Notes: generated by a model not told the origin, from the sequence alone. DNA of 64,000 nucleotides from Scleromatobacter humisilvae (GCF_023231945.1 NZ_JAJLJH010000015.1:29985-93984); one strand, 5' to 3'; counted from the first letter of the stretch, positions 1-9,837 are shown. Translations and numbers: made by a program.

Positions 1-59
1 CAGAGGACGACGAACAGCAGCGGAACGAAGGACGCGAAACGGGTGGAGGCGATGGACAT
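1..59 (-). CDS. 5' end of an unidentified gene leaving the left edge
   Basis: Reading leftwards from an ATG at 59, the frame stays open to the window edge and begins MSIASTRFASFVPLLFVVL. That is a short polar start followed by a hydrophobic stretch, as in a signal peptide or first membrane helix. Only about 19 codons are visible, so no function can be given. No strong ribosome binding site is visible ahead of the ATG, so the start is tentative. Confidence 0.35.
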   Translation of the reverse strand, partial: MSIASTRFASFVPLLFVVL

Positions 60-188
60 GTCTGGCTGAGGTGGCGCCGTCGTCGCAGCGTCGCTGCCGC
101 TTGCGCGTGACGCGCGCACAGGCGCGAGCGACGCATCATCGCGTGGATGCCCGGTCGCTGCCGGCCTGGGGACTTGCGCGCGCTGTCG

Positions 189-2174
189 TCAGCCCGCGGC
201 GGACTCGAGCACCCGCAGGATCTCGCGCCCGTAGGCCTCGAGCTTCTTCGCGCCGACGCCGCTGATGCCGGACAGCTCGTCCAGCGTGGACGGCGCCTGC
301 TGGGCCATTTGCGCCAGTGTCGCGTCGTTGAAGACGATGTAGGCCGGCAGGTTGTGCTCGCGCGCCACCTCGGAGCGCCAGGCGCGCAGAGCCGCGAAGC
401 GCTGGTCGCCGTCGGCGTCGAGCTTGATGGGGGCCGACGTGCTGCGGCCGCCCGAGCTGGTGCTGCTGCGCCGCGTGCGGCCCGAGCCCTTGGGCGTCTC
501 GCGATGTTCGCGCAGCAGGACGGGCACCTCGCCCTTGAGCACCGCGCGCGCGCTGTCGGTCAGCACCAGCGTGTTGTACTCGCCCTCGGACTGCAGGTGC
601 CCCAGCGACAGCAGCTGGCGGATCACGCCGCGCCATTGCTGCTCCGACCACTTCGCGCCGATGCCGAACGTCGACAGCGAGCCGTGGCCGTGCTGCGTCG
701 TCTTGTCGGTGACCTTGCCGCGCAGCACGTCGATCAGGTGGCCGGCGCCGAAGGAGAGGCCCGAGTGCTGGCGGAAGCGATAGACCGTGGACAGCGCCAT
801 GCGCGCGGCCTCGGTCGCGTCCCACGTCGCCGGCGGGTTGAGGCAGTTGTCGCAGTTGCCGCAGGCCGAGCTCTTCTCGCCGAAGTACGCCAGCAGCCGC
901 ACGCGGCGGCAGTCGTGGGCCTCGGCCAGCGTCAGCAGTGCGTCGAGCTTGCCGCGCTGCATCTTCTTGAATTCGTCGCCGGCCGGGCTCTCGTCGATCA
1001 TGCGGCGCTGGTTGACGACGTCGGCCAGGCCGTAGGCCATCCAGGCGTCGGCGGCCTCGCCGTCGCGGCCCGCGCGGCCGGTCTCCTGGTAGTAGCCTTC
1101 GATGTTCTTGGGCAGGTCCAGGTGGGCGACGAAGCGCACGTCGGGCTTGTCGATGCCCATGCCGAACGCGATGGTGGCGCACATCACCAGGCCGTCCTCG
1201 CGCAGGAAGCGGTCCTGGTGGCGGCGGCGCACGTCGGCGTCCAGGCCCGCGTGGTACGGCAGCGCGGAGATGCCTTCGGAGCTGAGCCACGCCGCGGTCT
1301 CCTCCACCTTCTTGCGGCTCTGGCAGTAGACGATGCCGGCGTCGCCCTCGTGCTCGTCGCGCAGGAAGCGGATCAGCTGCTTCTTCGCCTCGTCCTTCTC
1401 GACGATCGCGTAGCGGATGTTGGGCCGGTCGAAGCTCGAGATGAACTCGCGCGCGCCGGTGAGCGCGAGGCGCTCGCGCATGTCGGCGCGCGTGTGGTCG
1501 TCCGCGGTGGCGGTGAGCGCCACGCGCGGCACGTTGGGGAAGCGCTCGTGCAGCTGCGCGAGCTGCAGGTAGTCCTCGCGGAAATCGTGGCCCCACTGGC
1601 TGACGCAATGCGCCTCGTCGATGGCGACGAGGCTCAGCAGGCCGCGCTCGTCGAGCGCCGTCAGCATGCCCATGAAACGCGGGTTGGTGACGCGTTCAGG
1701 CGCGGCGTAGAGCATCACCAGCCGGCCGCTCATCATCTCGCGCTCGACGCGCGACGCCTCCTCGCCGGTCAGCGACGAGTTGAGGAAGGCCGCGTGCACG
1801 CCGAGTTCCTCGAGCGCGCCGACCTGGTCGTGCATCAGCGCGATCAGCGGGCTGATGACCAGCGTGACGCCCAGCCCGGCGCGATGCCGCGCGATCGCCG
1901 GCACCTGGTAGCACAGGCTCTTGCCACCGCCGGTGGGCATCAGCACCATGGCGTCGTCGCCGGCGCTCACCGTCTGGATGATGTCCTGCTGCTCGCCGCG
2001 GAAGGCGCTGTAGCCGAAGACCTGCTGCAGGATGCCGTGCAGGTCGGCGTCGGTGGCGCCTCGCCGCCGGGCCGGATCGGCGGCGACGCGCACGGCCTCG
2101 TTGGCCTCCGCCCCCGCGGGACGCGTGGCGGGCAGGGAATCGAAGTCGTAGTCGTCGTAGTCGAATTCAGACAC
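189..2174 (-). CDS. recQ: ATP-dependent DNA helicase RecQ
   Basis: A 661-residue superfamily 2 DNA helicase that unwinds recombination and repair intermediates 3' to 5'. Walker A is MPTGGGKS, the DEAH box is [16 protein letters not shown], and motif VI is in [11 protein letters not shown] zinc-binding RQC segment follows (cysteines in [22 protein letters not shown]), then a winged-helix region and a C-terminal HRDC domain ending in [16 protein letters not shown]. Length is slightly above the E. coli enzyme because of an acidic N-terminal extension of about 45 residues ([12 protein letters not shown]). The start codon is GTG. The gene stands alone, with the hemerythrin gene further upstream on the same strand. 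The domain set is complete and the call is secure. Confidence 0.97.
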   Translation of the reverse strand: MSEFDYDDYDFDSLPATRPAGAEANEAVRVAADPARRRGATDADLHGILQQVFGYSAFRGEQQDIIQTVSAGDDAMVLMPTGGGKSLCYQVPAIARHRAGLGVTLVISPLIALMHDQVGALEELGVHAAFLNSSLTGEEASRVEREMMSGRLVMLYAAPERVTNPRFMGMLTALDERGLLSLVAIDEAHCVSQWGHDFREDYLQLAQLHERFPNVPRVALTATADDHTRADMRERLALTGAREFISSFDRPNIRYAIVEKDEAKKQLIRFLRDEHEGDAGIVYCQSRKKVEETAAWLSSEGISALPYHAGLDADVRRRHQDRFLREDGLVMCATIAFGMGIDKPDVRFVAHLDLPKNIEGYYQETGRAGRDGEAADAWMAYGLADVVNQRRMIDESPAGDEFKKMQRGKLDALLTLAEAHDCRRVRLLAYFGEKSSACGNCDNCLNPPATWDATEAARMALSTVYRFRQHSGLSFGAGHLIDVLRGKVTDKTTQHGHGSLSTFGIGAKWSEQQWRGVIRQLLSLGHLQSEGEYNTLVLTDSARAVLKGEVPVLLREHRETPKGSGRTRRSSTSSGGRSTSAPIKLDADGDQRFAALRAWRSEVAREHNLPAYIVFNDATLAQMAQQAPSTLDELSGISGVGAKKLEAYGREILRVLESAAG

Positions 2175-2325
2175 GGAAAAGGCCGGTGCGGGCGCATCGC
2201 GCGTTTCGCACGACAGCCGGAAGACAAGGCCTCCATGGTACAGGGCGCGGGTAAAGCGGACCAGCGCCGAAGCGCCGATTCCGGCCGGAATCGGCGCCGC
2301 GGACCGGGCGGCGACGCGGCCGCGC

Positions 2326-2925
2326 TCAGGAAATCGCTTCGACCACGCGGCTCAGGATGCCCGGCTTGTCTTCCGACAGCGGCCACGACGCCTTGAGCTC
2401 GTCCTTGCGCGCCGCGATCTGCGCGCCCAGCGCCTTCATGTCGAGCTTCGTCTTGCGCGCCTTGGGAAACATCTCGGTCTCCTCTTCCTTGACGTGATGC
2501 TTCACGTACTCGGACAGCACCTTGACCTTGGCATCGAACATCTCGCCATCGGGCTCCTTGCCCTCGACCTGGGCCATCAGCTCCTTCATCGACGCGTGCT
2601 CGATCGTCGCTTCCGGAACCAGCTCCTTGTCCTTCAGCGCGGCCTTCACGGCCGGATAGAAGATCTCCTCCTCGGCCTTCGCGTGGATGCCCAGCTCCAT
2701 GCAGATGCTGGCGACGAGCGTCTTCTTCCTTGCCGTCGAACGCGTCTTTTCATACTGCTCGAACAGGCTGCTGACCAGCTTGTGGTCGGCCTTCAGCAGC
2801 GCGGTGGCTTCCTGGGCGACGGGCGCCTTGGGAGCGCGCGCCGCGCGGGGGGTGGTCTTGCTGGCGACGGCGCTCGTCGCCCGCTTCGCGGGCGCCTGGG
2901 TCGTCTTGCGGCTTGCAGTGGCCAT
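2326..2925 (-). CDS. Hemerythrin HHE-domain protein
   Basis: A 199-residue cytoplasmic protein. Residues 1-40 are a low-complexity Lys/Ala/Thr-rich tail; the rest is one hemerythrin-type four-helix bundle. Candidate di-iron ligands are in [30 protein letters not shown] and [13 protein letters not shown]. Family members bind oxygen, NO or iron, or respond to oxidative stress; the exact role here cannot be told. It lies downstream of a 24-codon membrane peptide gene and a larger membrane protein gene on the same strand, so the three may be one stress-related transcript. The basic tail resembles DNA-binding tails, but that is only a resemblance. Confidence 0.88.
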   Translation of the reverse strand: MATASRKTTQAPAKRATSAVASKTTPRAARAPKAPVAQEATALLKADHKLVSSLFEQYEKTRSTARKKTLVASICMELGIHAKAEEEIFYPAVKAALKDKELVPEATIEHASMKELMAQVEGKEPDGEMFDAKVKVLSEYVKHHVKEEETEMFPKARKTKLDMKALGAQIAARKDELKASWPLSEDKPGILSRVVEAIS

Positions 2926-2946
2926 GATGGGATGTCCTTTCGAGGA

Positions 2947-3021
2947 TCAGTGCGAGAACAGCGCAATGAGGATGATGATGGGCAGCGGAACGCCGAGGAA
3001 CAGCAGAAGCAGTGAGCGCAT
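2947..3021 (-). CDS. 24-residue hydrophobic membrane peptide
   Basis: A very short gene encoding MRSLLLLFLGVPLPIIILIALFSH, one hydrophobic helix broken by two prolines and ending in Ser-His. GGAG lies six bases ahead of the ATG, which supports translation. It sits between the gene for a 324-residue membrane protein, whose stop is 18 bases upstream, and the hemerythrin gene 21 bases downstream. Similar very short hydrophobic proteins are common in Burkholderiales genomes and often missed, but no function is known to me. It may assist or regulate a neighbouring membrane protein; that is inference. Confidence 0.6.
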   Translation of the reverse strand: MRSLLLLFLGVPLPIIILIALFSH

Positions 3022-3039
3022 GGAAGTCTCCGGGTGTGT

Positions 3040-4014
3040 TTAGACGAGGTCGCGCTGGCGACCGCCGAACGTGGCGCAGAAGCTGGCGACGAAGGCGCCG
3101 GCGAGCAGCGAGATGAACAGCCACAGCGCGGCGTAGGCCGAGGCCTTGCGCGCCTTGTCCGCGGCTTCCTTCGCGTCGGCCTTGGCCTGGTCGGCCTTGG
3201 CCTTCATGCGCGCGAAGGTGTCGTTGACACGCTTCTCGGCGTCGGCCTGCGGCAGCCCGGTGCGTTGCGACACCTGTTGGCCGAGGTACTTGACGTCGTC
3301 CGGCGGCAGCGCGCCGGCCTCGAGGCCGCTCGCGAAGATGCGGCCGGCTTCGGCGCCCATCGGGGCCGCGTCGCCGCCATTGCCGATCGGCGCAGACGCT
3401 GCGGCAGCAGGTGCCGATGCGTCCTTGCGGAACAGGCTGTCGACGAAGTAGCCGTTGCTCGCGGCCGGAGCCTCCGGCTTCATCGCACCGGCAGCGGCCG
3501 GGGCCGCAGCGGCGGCGGCGGTCGTCGCCGCACCGCCCGCCACCGAGCCCACCGCGCTGGCGCTCGTGCCGAGGATGCCGCCGATCGCCGAGGTCAGCAT
3601 CGCGGCCGTCGCCAGCGTCGCGATGGCCCAGGCCAGGAAGCCGTGCGCGGTGTCGCGGAAGTAGACCTCGTCGACATGCGTCGACGCCCAGCGCGTGCGC
3701 AGGCGTCCGGCAAGGTAGCCGCCGATGCCCGAGGCCGCGAGCTGCGTGAACGTGATCCAGACGATCGTCGAGACGCCGAAGGTCGTCGCGCTGGCGCCCG
3801 AGCCCGCGAACGGCGAGACGGACGACAGCCCGAGCCCGACACCCAGGATCAGCAGGATCAGCGACAGTGCCGCCGCGCCCGCGGCGCCGGCGAATATCGC
3901 GCCCCAGGACACGCCGGAGGTGTGTCGGCTGGAATGCAGGTCGGCGGCGGCTGGCGCGTAGGGCCGCGCGGGGACGCCCGCGCGCAAGTCGCTGGCCAGG
4001 GTGGTATCGGTCAT
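3040..4014 (-). CDS. Uncharacterised membrane protein with long Ala-rich linker
   Basis: 324 residues beginning MTDTTLASDL; the ATG at 4014 is chosen over an upstream in-frame codon because GGAG precedes it. Three or four hydrophobic segments occupy the first half (WGAIFAGAAGAAALSLILLI, STIVWITFTQLAASG, LAWAIATLATAAMLTSAIGG). An Ala/Pro-rich linker and a charged coiled-coil-like stretch (AKADQAKADAKEAADKARK) follow, then a final helix (LWLFISLLAGAFVASF). I do not recognise a characterised family. Position upstream of the 24-residue peptide and the hemerythrin suggests an operon. Confidence 0.8.
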   Translation of the reverse strand: MTDTTLASDLRAGVPARPYAPAAADLHSSRHTSGVSWGAIFAGAAGAAALSLILLILGVGLGLSSVSPFAGSGASATTFGVSTIVWITFTQLAASGIGGYLAGRLRTRWASTHVDEVYFRDTAHGFLAWAIATLATAAMLTSAIGGILGTSASAVGSVAGGAATTAAAAAAPAAAGAMKPEAPAASNGYFVDSLFRKDASAPAAAASAPIGNGGDAAPMGAEAGRIFASGLEAGALPPDDVKYLGQQVSQRTGLPQADAEKRVNDTFARMKAKADQAKADAKEAADKARKASAYAALWLFISLLAGAFVASFCATFGGRQRDLV

Positions 4015-4090
4015 GTGCGGAGTCTCCGGGTGGTTTGTGTGTCCCGGGACGTCGGCAAGGCGCGATCCTGTGCGCGCGATCAGCGGCTGC

Positions 4091-5317
4091 CTAGACGAGC
4101 CCGATGTCGCGCGGCGCGCCACCGGGAAACACGCGCTGCAGCTGCTCCGCGTCCAAGCCGTACATGCGCTGGAACAGCCCGCCGAACACGCCGCGGTAGT
4201 CGTTGAGCACCGGCCAGTCGCGACCCTGGTTCAACGACGCGGGGCTGGTCAGCGCGACCTGCTCGCCGCGCACGCCGCCCTTCACGCCGCCGCCCATCAC
4301 CCAGTACGCGGTGCCGTGGCCGTGGTCGGTGCCGCGGTTGCCGTTCTCCTTGAACGTGCGGCCGAACTCGCTGATCACGACGACAACGGTGTCGCGCCAC
4401 GCCGGACCCATCTCTCGCGCGAAGGCGTCCAGGCCGCGGCTGAGGTCGCCGATGCGCGTGGCCAGCGCGCCGGTGGCGCCGCCCTGGCCGACGTGGGTGT
4501 CCCAGCCGCCGACGTCGACGAAGCCGATGCGCACCTGGTCGCGCATCAGGCGCGCGATGCGCGTAGCCTCGAGCTCGAAGCCCTTGGGCGTGACGGCGTC
4601 GCGGCTGGCACGCTGCATCTCGTCGGCCATCTCGAGGGCGACCTGCTTCTGCGTGTCGAGGCCCTCGGCGACGCCGCGCTCCAGCGTCGTGCCCGCGTAC
4701 ATCTTCTGCAGCAGCGCGGCCTGGCGCGCGTCCGTGGCGGGCTTGGCGGTGCGCGCGAGGCTGGTGTTGGTGACCATGCGGCGGCCCTGCAGCACGGTGG
4801 GCAGGCGGTCGGTGAACGACATCACGCGCTGATCGGAATCCAGCCGTGCGCCGAGTTCCTGGGCCAGGCGGTTGAGGAAACCCTGGGTGGTATCGGGCCG
4901 CGGCGTGCCGGGTGCGAGCGCGTCGCCGGGCAGCGGCAGGCCCAGCTCGACGCGATCCTGCGTCTCGAAGTGGCTGCGCGACAGGTCGCCGATGCCGGCG
5001 AACGGAATGAACGCGACCTCGCCGGCCTGGATGCGCGGATACAGCGTGGACTGCAGCGCCGGCATCAGCGCCCAGTCGGCATCGAACGCGAGCGCCGCGT
5101 TGGCGCCGACGCCGGGCCGCGCGATGGCGATGTTGGGCCGCGACTCGGCGTAGAACGAGGTCTGCGGGATCAGCACGTTGCAGGCGTCGTACGCGCCGCG
5201 CAGGAAGACGACCAGCAGCCGGCTGTCGACCGTCGACCCCGCTGGCGCGGCCCACGTGCGCGTCGCGTTCATCGCCAGGCCGGCCATTGCGGCGTTGAGG
5301 AAGTGGCGTCGTTGCAT
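4091..5317 (-). CDS. DUF1501 (sulfatase-like) exported protein
   Basis: 408 residues starting MQRRHFLNAAMAGLAM, a twin-arginine type signal, which suggests folded export. The body fits the DUF1501 family, related to the alkaline phosphatase/sulfatase fold, with motifs VFLRGAYDACNVLIP near the N-terminus, GGWDTHVGQ in the middle and VVVISEFGRTFKENGNRGTDHGHG toward the C-terminus. No enzymatic activity is established for the family as far as I know. It lies 14 bases downstream of the DUF1800 gene on the same strand; the two families are habitually neighbours, so a joint role is likely. The start is fixed by the Tat motif and by GGAG in the spacer. Confidence 0.9.
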   Translation of the reverse strand: MQRRHFLNAAMAGLAMNATRTWAAPAGSTVDSRLLVVFLRGAYDACNVLIPQTSFYAESRPNIAIARPGVGANAALAFDADWALMPALQSTLYPRIQAGEVAFIPFAGIGDLSRSHFETQDRVELGLPLPGDALAPGTPRPDTTQGFLNRLAQELGARLDSDQRVMSFTDRLPTVLQGRRMVTNTSLARTAKPATDARQAALLQKMYAGTTLERGVAEGLDTQKQVALEMADEMQRASRDAVTPKGFELEATRIARLMRDQVRIGFVDVGGWDTHVGQGGATGALATRIGDLSRGLDAFAREMGPAWRDTVVVVISEFGRTFKENGNRGTDHGHGTAYWVMGGGVKGGVRGEQVALTSPASLNQGRDWPVLNDYRGVFGGLFQRMYGLDAEQLQRVFPGGAPRDIGLV

Positions 5318-5331
5318 GGCGGGCTCCTCGA

Positions 5332-6954
5332 TCAGTTGCGCATGAATTCGGGCGACACGACGGCCGCCCACGCCCAGTCGCCGGGATGCGCCTGCAGCGT
5401 CTCGAGGAGCGCCTGGCGCGTCGCCTCGGACTCGCGCGGGGCCTGCGTGCGGAGCCACGCCGCGCTCTCGACGCGCGCCTTCGGCAGCGCCGCGGGCGGC
5501 GCCAGGCCGTCGACCTTGAACAGGTTGGCGTTGCCACCGCCATTGCCGCCGACAAGGCTCCTGGCGACGTCGAAACGCGTCGTCATCTGGCCCGGGCTGG
5601 CCCACGCGGCCTCGATCATCGGGAAGCCGTCGGGCGTCTCGCGGCCGAATGGCGGCTCGCTCAGCTGGCGCAGCGCGTTGAGCAGGGGCTGCGGGTTGAC
5701 GACGATGTTGCCGTCGTAGGCGAGCCGCGTGGCCGACAGCACGTATTCCCACGGATCCTTGAAGTGCCGGCCCAGCGACGCGTCGTACTCGGGCGAGGTC
5801 AGGAGCGTCTTCATCACCTGCGCGATGTCGCCGTCGGTGGCGAGCCAGCGCTGCGCCATGCGGTCGACGAGCCCCGGCGGCGGCGTGTCGCCGACGAAAT
5901 ACTGCGCGAGCTGCGCGCTGACGTGGCGCGCGGTGGCCGGGTTGCGCGCGAGCCGGTCGAGGACCTGGCGCACCTCGGCCAGGCCGGCCGGCGCGATCGC
6001 CTGCCCCAGCACCTGCTTGGGCTTCTGGTCGTGGCGGTTCGGGTTGAACTCGAACGCCCCCGCGTGCACGTACTGCGACTGCAGCGGCGGCTTGACCTTG
6101 GCGTCGTCGGCGTCGACGCGCACACCCAGGCCGGTGAGCACGCGCGCCATCTCCTGCACGTCGGCCTGCGTGTAGCCGGCGTCAACGCCCAGCGTGTGCA
6201 GCTCCATCAGCTCGCGCGCGTAGTTCTCGTTGATCTGGCCGGCGGCGTTGCGCTCGTTGTCGAGGTAGCGCAGCATCGCCGGGTGCGTCGCCGAGGCCTC
6301 GAGCAGGTCGCGGAACCTGCCGAGCGCGTGCGCGCGCAGCGCGATCTCGTAGTCGCCCGCGAACGCGCGCAGGTTGGCCTTGTTCTGCGCGATGCTGAAG
6401 TGGTTCAGCCAGAACCACACGAGGCGCTCCTGCACCTGGTTGGGCGAGCCGACGGCTACCAGCAGCCAGCGTTGCGCGGCCTCGTCGGCCTGCGCGTTCA
6501 GGCCCTTCTGGTAGGCCTGCTGCGCGCTCTTCTTCTGCTCGTCGTCGGCCACCGCGTCGGCGGCCTTCTTGTCCTTGACATCCTCGCGCAGGCGCACGGC
6601 CAGCGGCTCGCGCACGATCCGCATCGCCGCGATGCGGGCGTCGACGGACGCGGGCAGCGCGAACGGCTTCGGGTGCAATTGATCGTCGACCCAGCGCGCG
6701 TAGCCGAGGCGGCCGACCTGCTGCAGGACGGTCGCGTCGACGCCGAACGTCGCGCGGTCGACGCGCTGGGCATCGAGCGTGCTCACGCGCATGGCGTCGG
6801 CTTCCTGGTGGGTGTCGGGCAACACGACGACCGGCGCCGGGCCGAGCGGGGACGCCGTGGGCGACGTCCCGCAGGCGGCCAGCACGCCCGCCGCCGCGAG
6901 CGCGCAGGCGGTGCAGCGCGCTCGTGTCCGGGAAGCGAAGGGGAGGCGGGTCAT
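5332..6954 (-). CDS. DUF1800 family lipoprotein
   Basis: About 540 residues beginning MTRLPFASRTRAR, then a hydrophobic run ending in VLAACG, which reads as a lipobox, so a lipid-anchored protein is likely. The body matches DUF1800: RATFGVDATVLQQVGRLGYARWVDDQL near the start, VWFWLNHFSIAQNK, ENYARELMELHTLGVDAGYTQADV in the middle, and SPEYDASLGRHFKDPWEYV. An upstream TTG at 6978 is also in frame; the ATG is preferred because AGGAAG lies 12 bases ahead of it. It is followed after 14 bases by the DUF1501 gene, its usual partner. The biochemical role is unknown. Confidence 0.88.
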   Translation of the reverse strand: MTRLPFASRTRARCTACALAAAGVLAACGTSPTASPLGPAPVVVLPDTHQEADAMRVSTLDAQRVDRATFGVDATVLQQVGRLGYARWVDDQLHPKPFALPASVDARIAAMRIVREPLAVRLREDVKDKKAADAVADDEQKKSAQQAYQKGLNAQADEAAQRWLLVAVGSPNQVQERLVWFWLNHFSIAQNKANLRAFAGDYEIALRAHALGRFRDLLEASATHPAMLRYLDNERNAAGQINENYARELMELHTLGVDAGYTQADVQEMARVLTGLGVRVDADDAKVKPPLQSQYVHAGAFEFNPNRHDQKPKQVLGQAIAPAGLAEVRQVLDRLARNPATARHVSAQLAQYFVGDTPPPGLVDRMAQRWLATDGDIAQVMKTLLTSPEYDASLGRHFKDPWEYVLSATRLAYDGNIVVNPQPLLNALRQLSEPPFGRETPDGFPMIEAAWASPGQMTTRFDVARSLVGGNGGGNANLFKVDGLAPPAALPKARVESAAWLRTQAPRESEATRQALLETLQAHPGDWAWAAVVSPEFMRN

Positions 6955-7079
6955 GCGTCGTGGCGTCTTCCTGATCAACGGCCCACCCGGCCACGCGGTT
7001 GATAGGCAGGCGCCGCGGGCAGGGTAAAGGTCTGTGTCGCAGAATGGCTTGCACGACCCTGAACCCGACCGGAGACACG

Positions 7080-7586
7080 ATGTCGACCAAAGCCGAAGAA
7101 CTGCGCGAGAGGCTGATCCGCAACTTCAACGAGGTGCCGCTCGCGCGCGAGACCCGCGAGCCGCTCTACGACGGCATGGGCGCCCGCCTGGCGCGCGGCA
7201 CCGCGGCGCTCAAGCTGGGCGCGAGCATCGACGTGCTGGAGCCCGGCAAGCGCGGCTGCCCGTACCACCTGCACCATGCGCAGGAGGAGATGTTCATCGT
7301 GCTCGAGGGCCACGGCACGATGCGCGTGGCCGGCGAGATGCTGGCCGTCAAGGCCGGCGACGTCGTCTTCGTGCCGCCGGGGCCGGAATACCCGCACCAG
7401 ATGATCAACACCTCGGACGCGCCGTTGAAGTACCTGTCGATCTCGACCCGGGACACGCCCGAGGTCGTCGAGTACCCCGACTCGAACAAGGTGCTCGCGA
7501 ACGCGCGCGTGGCCGGCAGCGACTTCGGCTTCGCGCGGATGAACCGCCTCGACACCGACCTCGACTACTGGGACGGCGAGCCCTGA
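7080..7586 (+). CDS. Cupin domain protein
   Basis: 168 residues forming one small beta-barrel cupin. Motif 1 is CPYHLHHAQEEMFIVLEGHGTM, carrying the H-x-H...E metal ligands, and motif 2 is AGDVVFVPPGPEYPHQMIN with the last histidine. Family members include isomerases, dioxygenases and sugar-binding proteins, so no substrate can be given. ATG at 7080 is preceded by CGGAGA, which decides the start. It diverges from the DUF1800 gene and stands alone. Confidence 0.88.
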   Translation: MSTKAEELRERLIRNFNEVPLARETREPLYDGMGARLARGTAALKLGASIDVLEPGKRGCPYHLHHAQEEMFIVLEGHGTMRVAGEMLAVKAGDVVFVPPGPEYPHQMINTSDAPLKYLSISTRDTPEVVEYPDSNKVLANARVAGSDFGFARMNRLDTDLDYWDGEP

Positions 7587-7611
7587 GCCGGCCGTCCGCG
7601 GCCGCGGCGGG

Positions 7612-7971
7612 TCAGTCCGTGCGCTGGAAGCCCCACTGCGTGACGTGGGGCGCCTCGTCCGGCGGCGCCGAGTTGGGGTCGTAGCTCATCGCGGCGCCGT
7701 CGGCCAGCGCCTTTTCGTACAGCCGGGCGAAGGGCTTGTTCTGCGGCAACTCGAGCTTGGCCGGATCGATCACGCCGTAGGCGCTGATCACGGCGTCGAA
7801 GGCGGTCAGCCGGGTGCACGCGGCGATCGCGTCGGCGTCCGAGCGGATGTCCTGCGCCTGTTTCAGCAGCAGCAGGCCCTCGCGGGACAGGCCGACGGCC
7901 GGCGGGGCGTCCATCGGGTCGGAATGGGAACGGAACTTGGCGCGGAACTGGTAGACGGCGACGATAGCCAT
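7612..7971 (-). CDS. Hypothetical protein, 119 residues
   Basis: Soluble, no signal or membrane helix, beginning [13 protein letters not shown] and ending [10 protein letters not shown]. The mix of an N-terminal strand, a helix-rich middle and even composition looks like a real protein, but I recognise no family or active-site motif. It is convergent with the cupin gene and divergent from ssb. Coding on this strand is preferred because the alternative frames are Arg/Pro-rich. Confidence 0.65.
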   Translation of the reverse strand: MAIVAVYQFRAKFRSHSDPMDAPPAVGLSREGLLLLKQAQDIRSDADAIAACTRLTAFDAVISAYGVIDPAKLELPQNKPFARLYEKALADGAAMSYDPNSAPPDEAPHVTQWGFQRTD

Positions 7972-8177
7972 GGCGGACTCGGGTTGGAACCAGCGCGAAG
8001 CATACCGGGCCGCGCCGAACCGGGCCCGAATGCGAGGTTTTGCCCAGGGCGCCGCGGCGGGCTCCCGGCATAATCCAGGCTCAGCTTCCGGCGCCGAACG
8101 GCCCGGAAATCCTCAAGCCGCCACTTCCGGCGGCCGGCCACGGGGGAGCCGTCCCCCAACTTTCCTGGAGCACGCAC

Positions 8178-8708
8178 ATGGCGTCAGTCAACAAGGTCAT
8201 CCTCATCGGCAACTGCGGGCGCGACCCGGAAGTTCGCTACACGCCCAGCGGCACCGCCATCTGCAACGTCTCGGTCGCCACGTCCAGCCGCCGCAAGGAC
8301 AAGACCAGTGGCGAGAGCATCGAAGACACACAGTGGCACCGCGTCACCTTCTATGACCGCCTGGCCGAGATCGCCGGCGAATACCTGAAGAAGGGCAAGC
8401 CGGTCTACATCGAGGGACGCCTGAAATACGGCAAGTACACCGACAAGGACGGCATCGAGCGCAACACGGTCGACATCGTCGCCGAGCAGATGCAGATGCT
8501 GGGCGGCCGCGACAGCGGCGGCGACGAAGCCGGCAGCGGTGGTGGCAGCGGCGGTCGCTACCTCGCTCCGCGCGACGGCGTCGACGGCGGCGATCGCGAT
8601 GAGCGCCCGTCCCGCCCGGCCGCGCGTCCGGCTCCGACGGCCTCACCCCGTCCCGCCCCGAAGGCCTCGACGGGGTTCGACGACATGGACGACGACATTC
8701 CGTTCTGA
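8178..8708 (+). CDS. ssb: Single-stranded DNA-binding protein
   Basis: 176 residues. The N-terminal OB fold ([25 protein letters not shown], then [21 protein letters not shown] and [11 protein letters not shown]) spans about residues 1-110. A Gly/Arg/Pro-rich disordered linker follows, ending in the acidic tip DDMDDDIPF that docks replication and repair partners. It works as a tetramer coating single-stranded DNA. ATG at 8178 is preceded by TGGAG. A perfect 10-bp hairpin with a T tract follows the gene, so it ends its own transcript. Confidence 0.97.
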   Translation: MASVNKVILIGNCGRDPEVRYTPSGTAICNVSVATSSRRKDKTSGESIEDTQWHRVTFYDRLAEIAGEYLKKGKPVYIEGRLKYGKYTDKDGIERNTVDIVAEQMQMLGGRDSGGDEAGSGGGSGGRYLAPRDGVDGGDRDERPSRPAARPAPTASPRPAPKASTGFDDMDDDIPF

Positions 8709-8735
8709 AACCGACCAAAGGCATTTTTGTTGATT

Positions 8736-8772
8736 GAGGCCTGGCCCTTCAGAGGTGCCAGGCCTCTTTTTC
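8736..8772 (+). terminator. Rho-independent terminator of ssb
   Basis: Inverted repeat GAGGCCTGGC / GCCAGGCCTC, perfect over 10 bp with an 11-base loop, followed directly by TTTTTCTT. It lies 27 bases after the ssb stop codon. Confidence 0.9.
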
Positions 8773-9154
8773 TTGTATCCACGAGGCGGGCTTGGAAGCC
8801 GTTCTGGCACAAGCGCCCTCTCAGGGTGATACCCGCAATCGACGCGCAAGAGCGGCGTGTCGGGGAGATGCCGGCAGCGGGTGTGGGGCGAAGCCACGCC
8901 GCAGGCTGGGGCACTGCCCAGTTGAAGCCGGCTTTCGATCCCTGGTCCGTTGGCGACGCTGTGAAGAGCGAGCTGCTGGTCGACGAGCTCGGCTGGAGTG
9001 CGATGAGGCACTCATTTCGCCGTTCAGGGGGTTATGTCGGTGGGCGCGGCGACCTATTCTCTACAGCGGGCGACCGGATCTGTCCCGCTCCAGAGGTTGA
9101 ACTTGCCGGCGAGCAGCGCCGCCGCCTTCCTTCCCTCATCCCAAAGGAGGCTCT
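8773..9154. other. 382-base stretch without a recognisable gene
   Basis: Between the ssb terminator and the PEP-CTERM gene. All six frames were considered; the open ones are short and Arg/Cys-rich with no family signature. The last bases carry the strong ribosome binding site AAAGGAGG of the following gene. The promoter of that gene must lie here, but no clear -35/-10 pair was seen. Confidence 0.5.
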
Positions 9155-9781
9155 ATGGCAATCACGCACTCGATCTCGCCACCTCGCGCCATCCCCCGGT
9201 CGCGCAGCCACGGGGCGGTCACGTTCTTGCTGGTCTCACCGCTGCTGTTCACCGTCGAGCTCGCCCATGCGGAATACGATTTCGGGACGGTCGACATCGG
9301 TCCGACGCTCACCGCCACATCCGGATGCTTCAGCGTGCCAAGCGTCAACAGCGATGAATTCTCGATCCGCGCCATCAACGAGTCCGGCAAGCCCTGGGAC
9401 GACTTCACCGTCCTGATCCTGACCTGTCCGTCCGACAAGGTGAGCCACCCCTCCCTCGACGGCATCACGTTCCTGGGCCCGCCCCCGACGCCGACGGCCG
9501 ACAAGGGCACGGGGGCCACCAATGTCCTCAACCCGAGCGTGCTCAGCCAGAAGATTGACCTCAACAGCGAGCACTTCGACCTGCCTTTCAACGTGAATCC
9601 CCACGAGCACGTCGACCTGAACCTTCCGTACAAGGCGGGATTCACCTTGCCACAGTTCGAACTCCAGCTGATCGCCAGCGTGGTTCCGGAGCCGGGCATC
9701 GGATGGATGATGGGCGTCAGCCTGATCGGCCTGTTGGCGTGCGGCACCCGACGGGGTGGCGACCCAGGGCGGGCGGCGTGA
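9155..9781 (+). CDS. PEP-CTERM sorting-signal protein
   Basis: 208 residues. Residues 1-39 are a long N-terminal signal (charged, then VTFLLVSPLLFTVELAHA). The middle is a secreted domain I do not recognise. Residues about 177-203 hold the C-terminal sorting signal: VPEPG, a hydrophobic helix (IGWMMGVSLIGLLAC) and a basic tail (GTRRGG). In bacteria with an exosortase (EpsH/XrtA type), such proteins are processed at this signal and delivered to the surface or exopolysaccharide matrix. No exosortase gene is in the window. AAAGGAGG lies six bases before the ATG, an unusually strong site. A hairpin terminator follows the stop. Confidence 0.85.
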   Translation: MAITHSISPPRAIPRSRSHGAVTFLLVSPLLFTVELAHAEYDFGTVDIGPTLTATSGCFSVPSVNSDEFSIRAINESGKPWDDFTVLILTCPSDKVSHPSLDGITFLGPPPTPTADKGTGATNVLNPSVLSQKIDLNSEHFDLPFNVNPHEHVDLNLPYKAGFTLPQFELQLIASVVPEPGIGWMMGVSLIGLLACGTRRGGDPGRAA

Positions 9782-9837
9782 GCCTGGCCGCTTTGGCGGA
9801 TGGCGTGCGCGCGTACCGGCACGCCCAAAAAGGAAGG

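Noticed and set aside
8792..9100. A 102-codon open frame between ssb and the PEP-CTERM gene
   Set aside because: Arg/Cys-rich, no ribosome binding site and no family signature; probably chance.
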